Shown: piece after piece, positions 44,320-53,288 of the stretch
Position numbering within the stretch: the first letter of the stretch is position 1
Layout: every line of letters starts with the position of its first letter
NCBI GenBank assembly: GCA_964517005.1
Contig: CAZFAJ010000003.1
Location: 1 to 64,000 of the forward strand
Length of the DNA: 64,000 bases
Source of the DNA: CAYVBJ01 sp964517005
GTDB lineage: Bacteria; Bacteroidota; Rhodothermia; Balneolales; Balneolaceae
Direction: 5' to 3'
Notes under the pieces: model-generated
What the model was told of the DNA's origin: nothing
What the model saw: only the letters and a program-made list of their open reading frames with translations
The model's database searches: none
Position numbers and translations under genes: made by a program

Positions 44320-44348
44320 AGTCTTCTGGAGTGGGTTTTTTTATTTTT
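44309..44348 (+). terminator. Intrinsic terminator of the trp attenuator
   Basis: AAACCCGCT (44309-44317) pairs with AGTGGGTTT (44330-44338, one G-T), continued by CAG/CTG around a TCTT loop with one mismatch between. It is followed by seven Ts, an A and five more Ts. It ends just 5 bp before the trpE ATG, leaving no room for a promoter, so trpE expression must depend on reading through it. Confidence 0.88.
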
Positions 44349-44353
44349 ATACT

Positions 44354-45838
44354 ATGGATTTAAACGGATTTAAAAAACTTTCTGAATCTTATACGGCCAT
44401 ACCGGTAAGCCGGCGAATGCTTGCCGATGTGATGACCCCCGTTTCTCTGTTTCTAGCAATCAGGGATTCAGCAAACTATCCGTTCCTGCTGGAATCGGTT
44501 GAAGGAGGTGAACACCTGGCGCGTTATTCTTTTATTGGGCGTAATCCCTACCAGGTTTTAAAGTTTGATGGAAAAGAAACCACATTGAGCTATACTGATG
44601 GAAAAGAGAGAGCCGTTGAAGCAGGAGATTATTTTGACATTTTGAACGAGCTGACTACTCAATACAGTGAGCCCGACTTACCCGATCTGCCACGATTAAC
44701 GGGGGGAGCTGTTGGTTTTTCTTCTTATGACACGGTTCGACAGGTCGAGCACTTGCCTGATCAGCCTGAAGATGATATCAATTTACCTGAAGCTATATGG
44801 GCTTTTTATGATGAAATATTTGCATTTGATCATGTGAAGCAGCAGATCGTTTTGATTAAGACGGTTTTTACGGATAAGAATATGAACCCAGCAGAAACCT
44901 ATTACGGTGCTGTTGAAGCACTGGACAGGATGGAAACGGAAGCGTTGTCCGTTACAGCAGCGAAGCAGCAGTTCTATTTGCAGACAGAGGCAATGCAGAG
45001 TAATGTCAGCCGTGAACGGTTTCATAAAATGGTTGAGAAAGCTAAAGAATATATCTATGAAGGGGATATTTTCCAGGTGGTTCTGTCTCAGCGGTTTAAT
45101 GTTCCTTTCTCAGGTGATAAATTTATGCTCTACAGGGCATTGCGAATGGTGAATCCGTCACCGTATATGTTTTTTCTCGATTTTGACCGGTTTGCTCTCG
45201 TGGGCTCGTCACCTGAGGTTCTTGTAAGAGTACAGAACAAGAAAGTACAGCTTTTACCGATTGCCGGAACGCGACCAAGAGGTGTAGACAGACAGCAAGA
45301 TGTTGCATATGAAGAGGATCTCAAAAATGACCCCAAGGAAATTGCAGAACATATCATGCTTGTAGACCTCGGGAGAAATGATTTGTCGAGGGTATCGAAA
45401 CCCGGTTCTGTTACGCTGGAACGAAATCAGACAATTGAACGATACTCTCATGTCATGCATATCGTCTCGGATATAATTGGCGAACTGGAACCAGGGAAAA
45501 CTTCGGTCGATGCCTTAAAACAATGCTTTCCGGCCGGAACAGTCAGCGGAGCACCAAAAATACGTGCTATGGAAATTATCGATGAACTCGAACCGACAAA
45601 GCGCGGTCCTTACGCCGGAGCCGTCGGTTATTTTGATTTTTCGGGAAATATGGATACCTGTATTGTAATCAGAACAATGCTGGTAACCGGCGAATCTGTT
45701 TACATCCAGGCAGGAGCCGGTATTGTTGCTGACAGTGATCCTGAAAATGAATTTCAGGAAACAAAAAATAAAGCGAAAGCACTAATTGAAGCTCTGAAAG
45801 TGGCATTAACTTTAAATGAATCGAATCATGGAAAGTGA
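44354..45838 (+). CDS. trpE: Anthranilate synthase component I
   Basis: 494 residues. The N-terminal Trp-feedback element LLES (45-48) and YSFIGRNPYQV are present; the catalytic chorismate domain shows LVGSSPEVLVRVQ, PIAGTRPRG, EHIMLVDLGRNDL and FPAGTVSGAPKIRAMEIID, the chorismate-binding signature. Forms anthranilate from chorismate with the TrpG glutaminase. First structural gene after the attenuator. Confidence 0.97.
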   Translation: MDLNGFKKLSESYTAIPVSRRMLADVMTPVSLFLAIRDSANYPFLLESVEGGEHLARYSFIGRNPYQVLKFDGKETTLSYTDGKERAVEAGDYFDILNELTTQYSEPDLPDLPRLTGGAVGFSSYDTVRQVEHLPDQPEDDINLPEAIWAFYDEIFAFDHVKQQIVLIKTVFTDKNMNPAETYYGAVEALDRMETEALSVTAAKQQFYLQTEAMQSNVSRERFHKMVEKAKEYIYEGDIFQVVLSQRFNVPFSGDKFMLYRALRMVNPSPYMFFLDFDRFALVGSSPEVLVRVQNKKVQLLPIAGTRPRGVDRQQDVAYEEDLKNDPKEIAEHIMLVDLGRNDLSRVSKPGSVTLERNQTIERYSHVMHIVSDIIGELEPGKTSVDALKQCFPAGTVSGAPKIRAMEIIDELEPTKRGPYAGAVGYFDFSGNMDTCIVIRTMLVTGESVYIQAGAGIVADSDPENEFQETKNKAKALIEALKVALTLNESNHGK

Positions 45839-45857
45839 TATACGCAGTTTAAAAATA

Positions 45858-45871
45858 TGTTGATATCAACA
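45858..45871. repeat. Perfect 14-bp palindrome between trpE and trpS
   Basis: TGTTGAT|ATCAACA at 45858-45871, in the 70-bp gap between trpE and trpS, the longest early gap of the operon. It might be an internal regulatory site or an internal promoter element for trpS, or chance. No evidence beyond the symmetry. Confidence 0.3.
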
Positions 45872-45908
45872 ATAACAGAAAGCAAATAGTAGAAGATAGA
45901 ACAGAAGA

Positions 45909-46904
45909 ATGTCTAAAAATCAAAAAACGATACTTTCCGGTATTCAGCCTTCCGGGAAACTGCATCTTGGAAATTATTTTGGCGCCATGCGCCAGCATAT
46001 ACAAATGCAGAAGGAGGGAGATGCTTTTTATTTCCTGGCGAATTACCATTCACTCACATCAGTGGAAGACGGAGAGCTCTTGGAAAGTTATACGCATGAT
46101 GTAGTTTTGGACTACCTTGCACTTGGGCTTGATCCGGAAAAGTGCACTTTTTTTGCTCAGTCAGACGTACCCCAAACTACCGAACTGGCCTGGATACTGG
46201 GTTGTCTGACACCCGTATCACTGATGGAAAAAGGAGTGGCTTATAAGGATAAGGTTGCAAACGGATTAAATCCCAATATTGGCTTGTTTACGTATCCCAT
46301 ACTTCAGGCTGCTGATATCTTAATCTATCACTCCGACCTGGTTCCTGTGGGTGAGGATCAAAAACAGAATATAGAAATAGCCCGCGACCTGGCCGGTAAA
46401 TTTAATCACACATATAATGGTGAGTTTTTGGTTGTACCAAAGGAGTATATTTTAAAATCAGTTGCTACGGTTCCCGGCACGGACGGACGCAAGATGAGCA
46501 AGTCATACGGCAATACAATCAATATTTTTGATGAGGGAAAAACCCTTAAAAAGAAAGTGATGTCGATACAAACTGATTCAACACCACTTGAGGCACCCAA
46601 AGATCCGGAAAGCTGTAACGTGTTTTCACTGATTAAACTCTTTGCTACCGAAGACAAAAAAGAGGAAATCGCAGAGAAATACCGATCCGGCGGGTATGGT
46701 TATGGCCATGCAAAAAAGGAACTTCTTGCATTGATTACCACGAATTTTGCTGAAGCACGTGAACGCCGAAAAGATCTTGAGAAGAATCCTGGCTATGTAA
46801 AAGAAGTGTTGCATGAGGGTGGCAAGAGGGCTCGCGACAGAGCAGAGTCGGTGATGGAACCGATCCGGAGTGTTACCGGTTTGTTCAGAAGTTTTAAATT
46901 TTAA
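45909..46904 (+). CDS. trpS: Tryptophanyl-tRNA synthetase
   Basis: 331 residues, class Ic synthetase of usual length. The HIGH-like motif is PSGKLHLGN (14-22) and the KMSKS motif is GRKMSKSYGNT (about 195). Charges tRNA-Trp with Trp. It sits between trpE and trpG, 12 bp before trpG, so it probably shares the trpL-E transcript and the attenuator. Low charged tRNA-Trp would raise synthetase and biosynthesis together. A second trpS elsewhere in the genome cannot be excluded. Confidence 0.95.
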   Translation: MSKNQKTILSGIQPSGKLHLGNYFGAMRQHIQMQKEGDAFYFLANYHSLTSVEDGELLESYTHDVVLDYLALGLDPEKCTFFAQSDVPQTTELAWILGCLTPVSLMEKGVAYKDKVANGLNPNIGLFTYPILQAADILIYHSDLVPVGEDQKQNIEIARDLAGKFNHTYNGEFLVVPKEYILKSVATVPGTDGRKMSKSYGNTINIFDEGKTLKKKVMSIQTDSTPLEAPKDPESCNVFSLIKLFATEDKKEEIAEKYRSGGYGYGHAKKELLALITTNFAEARERRKDLEKNPGYVKEVLHEGGKRARDRAESVMEPIRSVTGLFRSFKF

Positions 46905-46916
46905 AGGCTCGAAAAA

Positions 46917-47498
46917 ATGATTCTGATAATCGATAATTATGATTCGTTTACCTACAACCTTGTACACATGGTTGCGGTTCAGGATAAAAATTATAAAGTC
47001 GCCCGGAATGATGAGATGAGTATTGAAGAAATTCGTGCACTGAATCCGGATAAAATCCTCATTTCCCCGGGACCCGGCCGGCCCGAAAATGCAGGAATTA
47101 CGGAAGATGTGATTCGGGCTTTCGGAGAAAGGGTACCAATTCTCGGTGTTTGCCTGGGTCATCAGGCGATTGGCCGGGTATTTGGAAGTAAAGTTGTACA
47201 CGCCCCCAGCCTGATGCACGGAAAAACAAGTGAAGTACATCACGATAAGAAAACCGTGTTCAAAAATGTAGAGAATGCTTTTACGGCGACCCGCTATCAT
47301 TCACTGTCCCTGGATCCCGATTCAATACCCGAAGATGAACTGGAAATATCAGCATGGACAGAAGATGGCGTTATCATGGGAGTGAGACACCGGAAGTATC
47401 CCGTTGAAGGAATTCAGTTCCATCCCGAAAGTATTTTAACAACTGAGGGCGCTAAGATTATTCGCAACTGGCTGGAAATGAATGGCAAAGAGAAATAA
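46917..47498 (+). CDS. trpG: Anthranilate synthase glutamine amidotransferase component
   Basis: 193 residues. Class I glutaminase triad: C79 in LGVCLGHQAIG and the C-terminal histidine-glutamate in IQFHPESIL. N-terminal IDNYDSFTYNL and SPGPGRP are the TrpG/PabA signatures. Supplies ammonia to TrpE; could also serve PabB if one exists. 12 bp after trpS. Confidence 0.96.
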   Translation: MILIIDNYDSFTYNLVHMVAVQDKNYKVARNDEMSIEEIRALNPDKILISPGPGRPENAGITEDVIRAFGERVPILGVCLGHQAIGRVFGSKVVHAPSLMHGKTSEVHHDKKTVFKNVENAFTATRYHSLSLDPDSIPEDELEISAWTEDGVIMGVRHRKYPVEGIQFHPESILTTEGAKIIRNWLEMNGKEK

Positions 47499-47535
47499 GC
47501 CTGTATTAACTATTAATTGAATCACATAATTAATA

Positions 47536-48570
47536 ATGCATCAATCATTTACAAATATTCTTGAAAATATTTCGAGATCGGAAAACCTGTCTGCAGAGGA
47601 GGCAGAATATGCACTTCAGCAAATTGTTGACGGAGAAGTTTCCAACGAAGAAGTGGCTGCATTTCTCTTTGGAATGAGAATGAAAGGTGAAACTGTCAAA
47701 GAGCTGACTGCATTTGTAAAGGTAATGCGGGAAGCTGCTATCAAGGTTGATGTTGAACAAAATGGAGCCGTCGATCTATGCGGAACCGGCGGTGATGGTT
47801 CCGGTACATTTAACATCTCAACTACTGCAATGTTTGTAGTGGCAGGCGCCGGTGTACCCGTTCTGAAACATGGAAACAGAAGCATCTCAAGTAAATGCGG
47901 AAGTGCAGATGTCCTGGAGTTGCTTGGAGCCAGGCCAAACCTGCAAAAAAAGGAGATCGAAAACCTTTTCAGAGATACGGAAATGGCATTTATGTTTGCT
48001 CCCAATTTTCATCCGGCTATGAAATATGTAATGCCGGCACGCAGATCGTTAAAAATGAGAACATTTTTCAATATGCTTGGACCGCTTTTAAATCCGGCCG
48101 GTGTAAAAAGACAGGTGATTGGAACTTTTAGCCTGGAATCTGCAGAAATGATGATCCAGATCCTTTCCAATCTTGAATCGGAAAAAGCGTTTACCGTAAG
48201 TGCGAAAGATGGCATGGATGAAGTTAGCCTGGTGAAAAGAACAACTGTTTTTGAATTGACAGATGATCGATCCATCGATTCTAAACTGTTTGACCCTCAG
48301 ACTCTCGGTTTTGAGATGGTAAACGCCAAAGAGCTTGCAGGTGGTGACTCTGCCGTGAATGCAGAAATTTTAAAAGCGGTGCTGAAAGGGAAATCTGACT
48401 CAGCCAAACGAAATATCGTTATATTAAACTCCGCTTTTGCCATACTGGCTTCCGGAAAAACTGAAAATTTAAGTGAATCAGTAGAATTGGCTTCCGATAG
48501 TATTCAATCCGGTCGCGCGTATGATAAATTGAAACAATTTATAACCGCAACAAATGATTTGATTAACTGA
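47536..48570 (+). CDS. trpD: Anthranilate phosphoribosyltransferase
   Basis: 344 residues. PRPP and anthranilate binding motifs GTGGDGSGTFNISTT, VPVLKHGNRSISSKCGSADVL and the MPARRSLKMRTFFNMLGPLL segment are intact. Transfers phosphoribose to anthranilate. The next gene, trpC, starts 2 bp after its stop, indicating coupling. Confidence 0.97.
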   Translation: MHQSFTNILENISRSENLSAEEAEYALQQIVDGEVSNEEVAAFLFGMRMKGETVKELTAFVKVMREAAIKVDVEQNGAVDLCGTGGDGSGTFNISTTAMFVVAGAGVPVLKHGNRSISSKCGSADVLELLGARPNLQKKEIENLFRDTEMAFMFAPNFHPAMKYVMPARRSLKMRTFFNMLGPLLNPAGVKRQVIGTFSLESAEMMIQILSNLESEKAFTVSAKDGMDEVSLVKRTTVFELTDDRSIDSKLFDPQTLGFEMVNAKELAGGDSAVNAEILKAVLKGKSDSAKRNIVILNSAFAILASGKTENLSESVELASDSIQSGRAYDKLKQFITATNDLIN

Positions 48571-48572
48571 GA

Positions 48573-49385
48573 ATGAGTTCTATACTTGACAAAATTGTTG
48601 AACAGACATCTTCAGATTTAAAGAAAAGGAAAAGAGATCTGTCCGTTAAGGATCTGGAATCATTCGAGTGCTTTCACAAGCAACGCAACTCACTTTCAAA
48701 AAATCTTAAAAAAGAAGATGAAGTCTCAATCATTGCAGAAGTAAAAAAGGCATCACCTTCAAAAGGAATTATCCGGCCTGACTTTGACCCTCTTAAAATC
48801 GCAGATTCCTACTTTAAAAACGGGGCTTCTGCCATATCTGTGCTTACGGATGAGCCCTTTTTCCAGGGATCACTAAAGTATCTTGAAAATATTGCAAAAG
48901 AAATTCCTATGCCGTTGCTGCGCAAAGATTTTATTATTGATCCATATCAGATTTTAGAGGCTAAGGCATATGGAGCCGATGCTGTTCTGATTATCGTGGC
49001 TATTACCAAAGGGAACCAGCTGCAGGAGTTACTGTCTGCTGCCAAAGAAGCCTCTTTGGAAACATTAGTAGAATGTTATGGAAGAGAAGATGCGGATCAG
49101 CTGGATTTTGAACAGTTTCAGATCATGGGTGTAAACAATCGTGATCTTCACACATTTGAAGTGGATGTTCATAAAGGAATTCAGCTTCTTCAAGCAGCAC
49201 CGGAGCATATCGTAACTGTTTCAGAAAGCGGTCTGTCAAACTCAGATGATCTCATGACTCTTTATGAGAACAAGATTGATGCGGCTCTGATTGGAGAACA
49301 TTTTATGCGTCAGGCCAGTCCCGGAGGTGCATTGGCATCGATGCTGCAATCTTTTAATGGAAAAATAAATTTGGAGCTGAAGTAA
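48573..49385 (+). CDS. trpC: Indole-3-glycerol phosphate synthase
   Basis: 270 residues, stand-alone TrpC. TIM-barrel signature IAEVKKASPSKGIIRPDFDP (about 52-71), LLRKDFIIDPYQILEAKAYG and VSESGLSN are visible. Converts carboxyphenylamino-deoxyribulose phosphate to indoleglycerol phosphate. 1 bp before trpF, and not fused to it. Confidence 0.97.
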   Translation: MSSILDKIVEQTSSDLKKRKRDLSVKDLESFECFHKQRNSLSKNLKKEDEVSIIAEVKKASPSKGIIRPDFDPLKIADSYFKNGASAISVLTDEPFFQGSLKYLENIAKEIPMPLLRKDFIIDPYQILEAKAYGADAVLIIVAITKGNQLQELLSAAKEASLETLVECYGREDADQLDFEQFQIMGVNNRDLHTFEVDVHKGIQLLQAAPEHIVTVSESGLSNSDDLMTLYENKIDAALIGEHFMRQASPGGALASMLQSFNGKINLELK

Positions 49386-49386
49386 C

Positions 49387-50061
49387 ATGTTTTCTGATCA
49401 GGATCAAAGAACAAAAGTTAAATTATGTGGTATCACAAACCTTGAGGACGCCCGTTTTGCCGCAGGCGCACTCGCTGATTATCTTGGTTTTATTTTTTAT
49501 GAAAAAAGCCCGCGATATATTGAACCCGCCAAGGCCGGTGCCATAATCAACTGGATTGAAGGCCCCAAAACTGTTGGAGTTTTCGTAAATCGTGCACTTG
49601 ATGATGTAAACCGGATTGCCGGGCAGACCGGTGTCGACCTTGTGCAGCTTCATGGAAACGAATCTGCAGAATACTGCGAGCTGGTTGAGAAACCTCTAAT
49701 CAAAGTTTTTCATGTTACAAATGATGATAATACACAAAATTTAGCGTCAGAGATTGAACCCTATCTTGATATTGTTGATTACCTGCTTTTTGATACGGGT
49801 TCAAAAACTCAATGGGGTGGTACCGGTGTAAGTTTTGACTGGAATACACTGGAGGATATAAACGAGACAAAACCTGTTTTTCTGTCAGGTGGTTTGAATT
49901 CTGAAAATGTGAGGAGTGGCATTATCAAAACCAGACCCTTTGCGGTGGATCTTTCAAGCGGAGTGGAAAAAGCTCCGGGCATAAAAGATTTTGATAAATT
50001 GGAATCATTTTTTGATGAAATGCGTGATATATGGACTCTTCAGGAAATGGGAGAATTGTAA
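49387..50061 (+). CDS. trpF: Phosphoribosylanthranilate isomerase
   Basis: 224 residues. KLCGITNLEDARFAAGALAD carries the catalytic cysteine, VQLHGNE is the second barrel motif, and FLSGGLNSENV is the phosphate site; D in LLFDTGSKTQWGGTG is the acid. Amadori rearrangement of phosphoribosylanthranilate. Between trpC and trpB. Confidence 0.95.
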   Translation: MFSDQDQRTKVKLCGITNLEDARFAAGALADYLGFIFYEKSPRYIEPAKAGAIINWIEGPKTVGVFVNRALDDVNRIAGQTGVDLVQLHGNESAEYCELVEKPLIKVFHVTNDDNTQNLASEIEPYLDIVDYLLFDTGSKTQWGGTGVSFDWNTLEDINETKPVFLSGGLNSENVRSGIIKTRPFAVDLSSGVEKAPGIKDFDKLESFFDEMRDIWTLQEMGEL

Positions 50062-50096
50062 TGAAAGTGTTTAAAGTTTAAATAAAAGAAAATATT

Positions 50097-51281
50097 ATGA
50101 AGTATGCTGCTCCAACCCGTGCGGGCTATTATGGCAATTATGGTGGTAAATTTGTTCCTGAAATCCTTATTCCTGCCCTGGAAGAATTGGAACGTGCTTA
50201 TACGGATTTGAAAAAGGATCCTGTTTTCAAAGCTGAGTTTCACGATCTGCTGAATGAGTATGTGGGACGCCCAACCAAACTGACGCTGGCCAACAGGCTA
50301 ACTGAGCATTACGGAAAGGCTAAAATCTACCTGAAAAGAGAAGATTTATGTCATACAGGGGCTCATAAAATCAATAATGCCATCGGTCAGGTATTGCTTG
50401 CAAGAAAGATGGGCAAAACCCGGATTATCGCAGAAACAGGAGCCGGCCAGCACGGAGTAGCTACAGCAACGGCATGTGCGAAATTCGGCCTCGACTGTAT
50501 CGTCTACATGGGTGAGGAGGATATGGAAAGACAAAAGCTGAATGTGGACCGGATGAGATTGCTTGGAACAGAAGTCCGGTCGGTAAACAGCGGTTCAAAA
50601 ACATTAAAAGATGCAACCAATGAAGCTATTCGCGATTGGGTTACAAATGTAGAAAATACGTTTTACATTATTGGTTCTGTGGTTGGCCCGCATCCCTACC
50701 CAATGATGGTGCGCGATTTTCACTGCGTAATCGGAATTGAAACCGGTGAGCAACTCAGGCAAAAAGAAGGGAGAGATCCGGATTATATGGTTGCATGCGT
50801 TGGGGGTGGCTCAAATGCCATTGGCTTTTTCTATCCTTTTCTGGATAATGAAAACGTAAAGATGATCGGAATTGAAGCAGCAGGTTTAGGCGTTGATACG
50901 GATCAGACTGCTGCAACACTGACTAAAGGCTCACCCGGTGTGCTTCACGGATCCATGAGTTATCTTTTACAAAGCTCAGAAGGACAAATTCAGCTCGCCC
51001 ACTCAATTAGTGCTGGATTGGATTATCCGGGCATCGGCCCCGAACATTCTTATCTGTTTGATCTTAAAAGAGTTCACTATTACGGGGTTACTGATAGTGA
51101 TGCAATGGATGCTGTGAAGCTTTTATCCCTGAAAGAAGGTATTATACCGGCAATTGAGACTGCCCACGCTGTCGCATATCTTGATACACTTATGCCGCTT
51201 ACCAGAAATGATGAAATCGTGGTATTGAATTGTTCAGGAAGAGGTGACAAAGACATGAAAACAATATCAGAATATATATGA
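50097..51281 (+). CDS. trpB: Tryptophan synthase beta subunit
   Basis: 394 residues, PLP enzyme of normal TrpB1 length. PLP lysine K91 lies in HTGAHKINNA; AETGAGQHGVATAT (about 117-130) and GGGSNAIG bind the cofactor phosphate; SAGLDYPGIGPEHSYL is the beta-subunit signature. Condenses indole with serine. Overlaps trpA by 4 bp (ATGA), matching their 1:1 complex. Confidence 0.98.
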   Translation: MKYAAPTRAGYYGNYGGKFVPEILIPALEELERAYTDLKKDPVFKAEFHDLLNEYVGRPTKLTLANRLTEHYGKAKIYLKREDLCHTGAHKINNAIGQVLLARKMGKTRIIAETGAGQHGVATATACAKFGLDCIVYMGEEDMERQKLNVDRMRLLGTEVRSVNSGSKTLKDATNEAIRDWVTNVENTFYIIGSVVGPHPYPMMVRDFHCVIGIETGEQLRQKEGRDPDYMVACVGGGSNAIGFFYPFLDNENVKMIGIEAAGLGVDTDQTAATLTKGSPGVLHGSMSYLLQSSEGQIQLAHSISAGLDYPGIGPEHSYLFDLKRVHYYGVTDSDAMDAVKLLSLKEGIIPAIETAHAVAYLDTLMPLTRNDEIVVLNCSGRGDKDMKTISEYI

Positions 51282-52093
51282 CAACTCAAGTTTCAAATCG
51301 AATCGCCACTGTTTTTGAAAAGAGAAAGAAGCATCAAAAAATCATGTCTCTGTTTTTGACTGCGGGATACCCGGAACCTGAATCAACTGCAGAACTGATA
51401 TTGGGTTTTGAAGAAAATGGGGCTGATATGATAGAGTTAGGCATGCCATTTAGTGATCCGTTAGCGGATGGACCGACAATTCAGTATTCAAGTGAAATTG
51501 CCATTCGAAACGGGATGACGATGGAGAAAATATTTAACATCGTGAAGCAGGTTCGTAAAAAATCCCAAATCCCGATTATCTTGATGGGATATGTAAATCC
51601 TGTTCTGAGGTACGATGTCGTGAAGTTTTGTGAAGAAGCAGCAGCGGCCGGTGCAGATGGTTTGATTATTCCTGATCTTCCGGTTGAAGAATCAGGATTA
51701 ATTCATAAGGAAGCATCAAAAAACGGATTAAACCTGATCTTTCTTGTAGCACCTAACACGAACGATAAAAGAATGATAAAAATCGATGAGGTGTCGGAAG
51801 GATTTGTCTACTGCGTTTCCGTTACAGGGGTAACCGGAACTCGTGATGGTGATGAAGTAGCCAGGTCCGTCCAAAACTTTATTGACAGGGTGAATAAAAA
51901 TGTTCAGCGAAATCCCAAATTAGTTGGATTTGGAATTAAGAATCATGATGATGCAATGAAAATTGCAAAGAACACGGATGGTTTTATTGTCGGCAGTGCA
52001 CTCGTGGAACAAATAAAAGACAGGTACCCAGAAAACGGCTGGAAAAAAGATCTGTTTAATTTTGTGCATGATCTGAAATTTGGAAATATTTAA
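51278..52093 (+). CDS. trpA: Tryptophan synthase alpha subunit
   Basis: 271 residues. Catalytic E in MIELGMPFSDPLADGPTIQ, D in IIPDLPVEE, and VSVTGVTGTRDG and VGFGIKN phosphate loops are present. Cleaves indoleglycerol phosphate to indole for TrpB. Last gene of the trp operon. Confidence 0.97.
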   Translation: MTTQVSNRIATVFEKRKKHQKIMSLFLTAGYPEPESTAELILGFEENGADMIELGMPFSDPLADGPTIQYSSEIAIRNGMTMEKIFNIVKQVRKKSQIPIILMGYVNPVLRYDVVKFCEEAAAAGADGLIIPDLPVEESGLIHKEASKNGLNLIFLVAPNTNDKRMIKIDEVSEGFVYCVSVTGVTGTRDGDEVARSVQNFIDRVNKNVQRNPKLVGFGIKNHDDAMKIAKNTDGFIVGSALVEQIKDRYPENGWKKDLFNFVHDLKFGNI

Positions 52094-52178
52094 AGAATGT
52101 GATTTTTTAAATCAGTCAAACTCTTTATTTACGTTTATACAGGGTCAGTAAACAAACAGGTAACATAATTATATTACA

Positions 52179-53288
52179 ATGACTAAAATATTTTATACAG
52201 TTGTAGCTGTTATCATCATTTTATCGGGAGTGAATTGTGAAGGTGATTATCGCCCTAAATCCTTTGGGAGCATCGACGAAGTTGTGGTAGTGATGGATTC
52301 AGCAAGGTGGGAAAGCGAAACGGCTGAAGCAATCAAAAACAGTTTCGGGGCACCCATTGAAACTCTGCCATCCTACGAACCCCTGTACAAACTTAATTTT
52401 AAAGATTTCAGGACGAATGAGCAGCTTGAGTCACTCAAAGAGAGGAAAAATGTTATATTTGCTGCCCCTATTGATGGTGACTCAAATACAGCCTCCTTTA
52501 TACGTGCTATTCTGAGTGATGAGGTTGAAGAACGGGTTCGTGATGAACAAAGCTTTGCATTTCCGGTTGAAGACAGATGGGTTCGTGACCAGTGGGCTTT
52601 AATTGTTACTTCAACGAGTGACTCTGCTCTTGCTTCAAAAATTGAATCATCAGTTGAACCGCTTGTAGATAATTTGCTGGAACGCGAATTTGAGAGAAGG
52701 AAAGAGGAAGTTTATCGAAGGGGAGAGCAGGTGGCATTGTCCGATTCTTTATGGGACCGGTTTGGATGGAAAGTGAGAATGCAGCATGATTATGTCTGGA
52801 CTGTGGATACAACCAATGTGGTTAGCTTCAGGCGGGTATTGAGTGAAAACGACCGCTGGATGTGGGCATGGTGGCAGAACGATATTCAAAGCCCGGATTT
52901 TATTGACCAGGAGTGGATTAATGCCACGCGTGATTCCCTGATGGAAATCTACGTGCAGGGGCAGCGTGAAGGTTCTTATGTTACAACTGAGTATCGCCGC
53001 CCGGTAAATACAAAAGAGATGAACCTTGATAACAGGCTCATTGGGTTTGAAACGCTTGGAACCTGGCAAATGACGAACGATTTTATGGGTGGCCCATTTG
53101 TAAATTTCACTTACTATGATCCGGAAACCAGCCGTCTGTTTATGATTGAATACGGGCAGTTTGCACCAAGTGTGAACAAAAGAAGATTTGTGATGCAATT
53201 CAGGGCAATGGGACGAACTTTTAGAAGTGATTCTACGTGGAGTGATAATTCTGATAAAGTTGCCGGTGCATTACGTGAGTCTCAATGA
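52179..53288 (+). CDS. DUF4837 family lipoprotein
   Basis: 369 residues. N-terminal hydrophobic signal (MTKIFYTVVAVIIILSGVNC) ending near cysteine 20 suggests a lipoprotein. FGSIDEVVVVMDSARWESET and the rest match the DUF4837 family of Bacteroidota-type bacteria; function unknown. The last codons overlap the bioF start, so the genes may be co-expressed. Confidence 0.75.
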   Translation: MTKIFYTVVAVIIILSGVNCEGDYRPKSFGSIDEVVVVMDSARWESETAEAIKNSFGAPIETLPSYEPLYKLNFKDFRTNEQLESLKERKNVIFAAPIDGDSNTASFIRAILSDEVEERVRDEQSFAFPVEDRWVRDQWALIVTSTSDSALASKIESSVEPLVDNLLEREFERRKEEVYRRGEQVALSDSLWDRFGWKVRMQHDYVWTVDTTNVVSFRRVLSENDRWMWAWWQNDIQSPDFIDQEWINATRDSLMEIYVQGQREGSYVTTEYRRPVNTKEMNLDNRLIGFETLGTWQMTNDFMGGPFVNFTYYDPETSRLFMIEYGQFAPSVNKRRFVMQFRAMGRTFRSDSTWSDNSDKVAGALRESQ

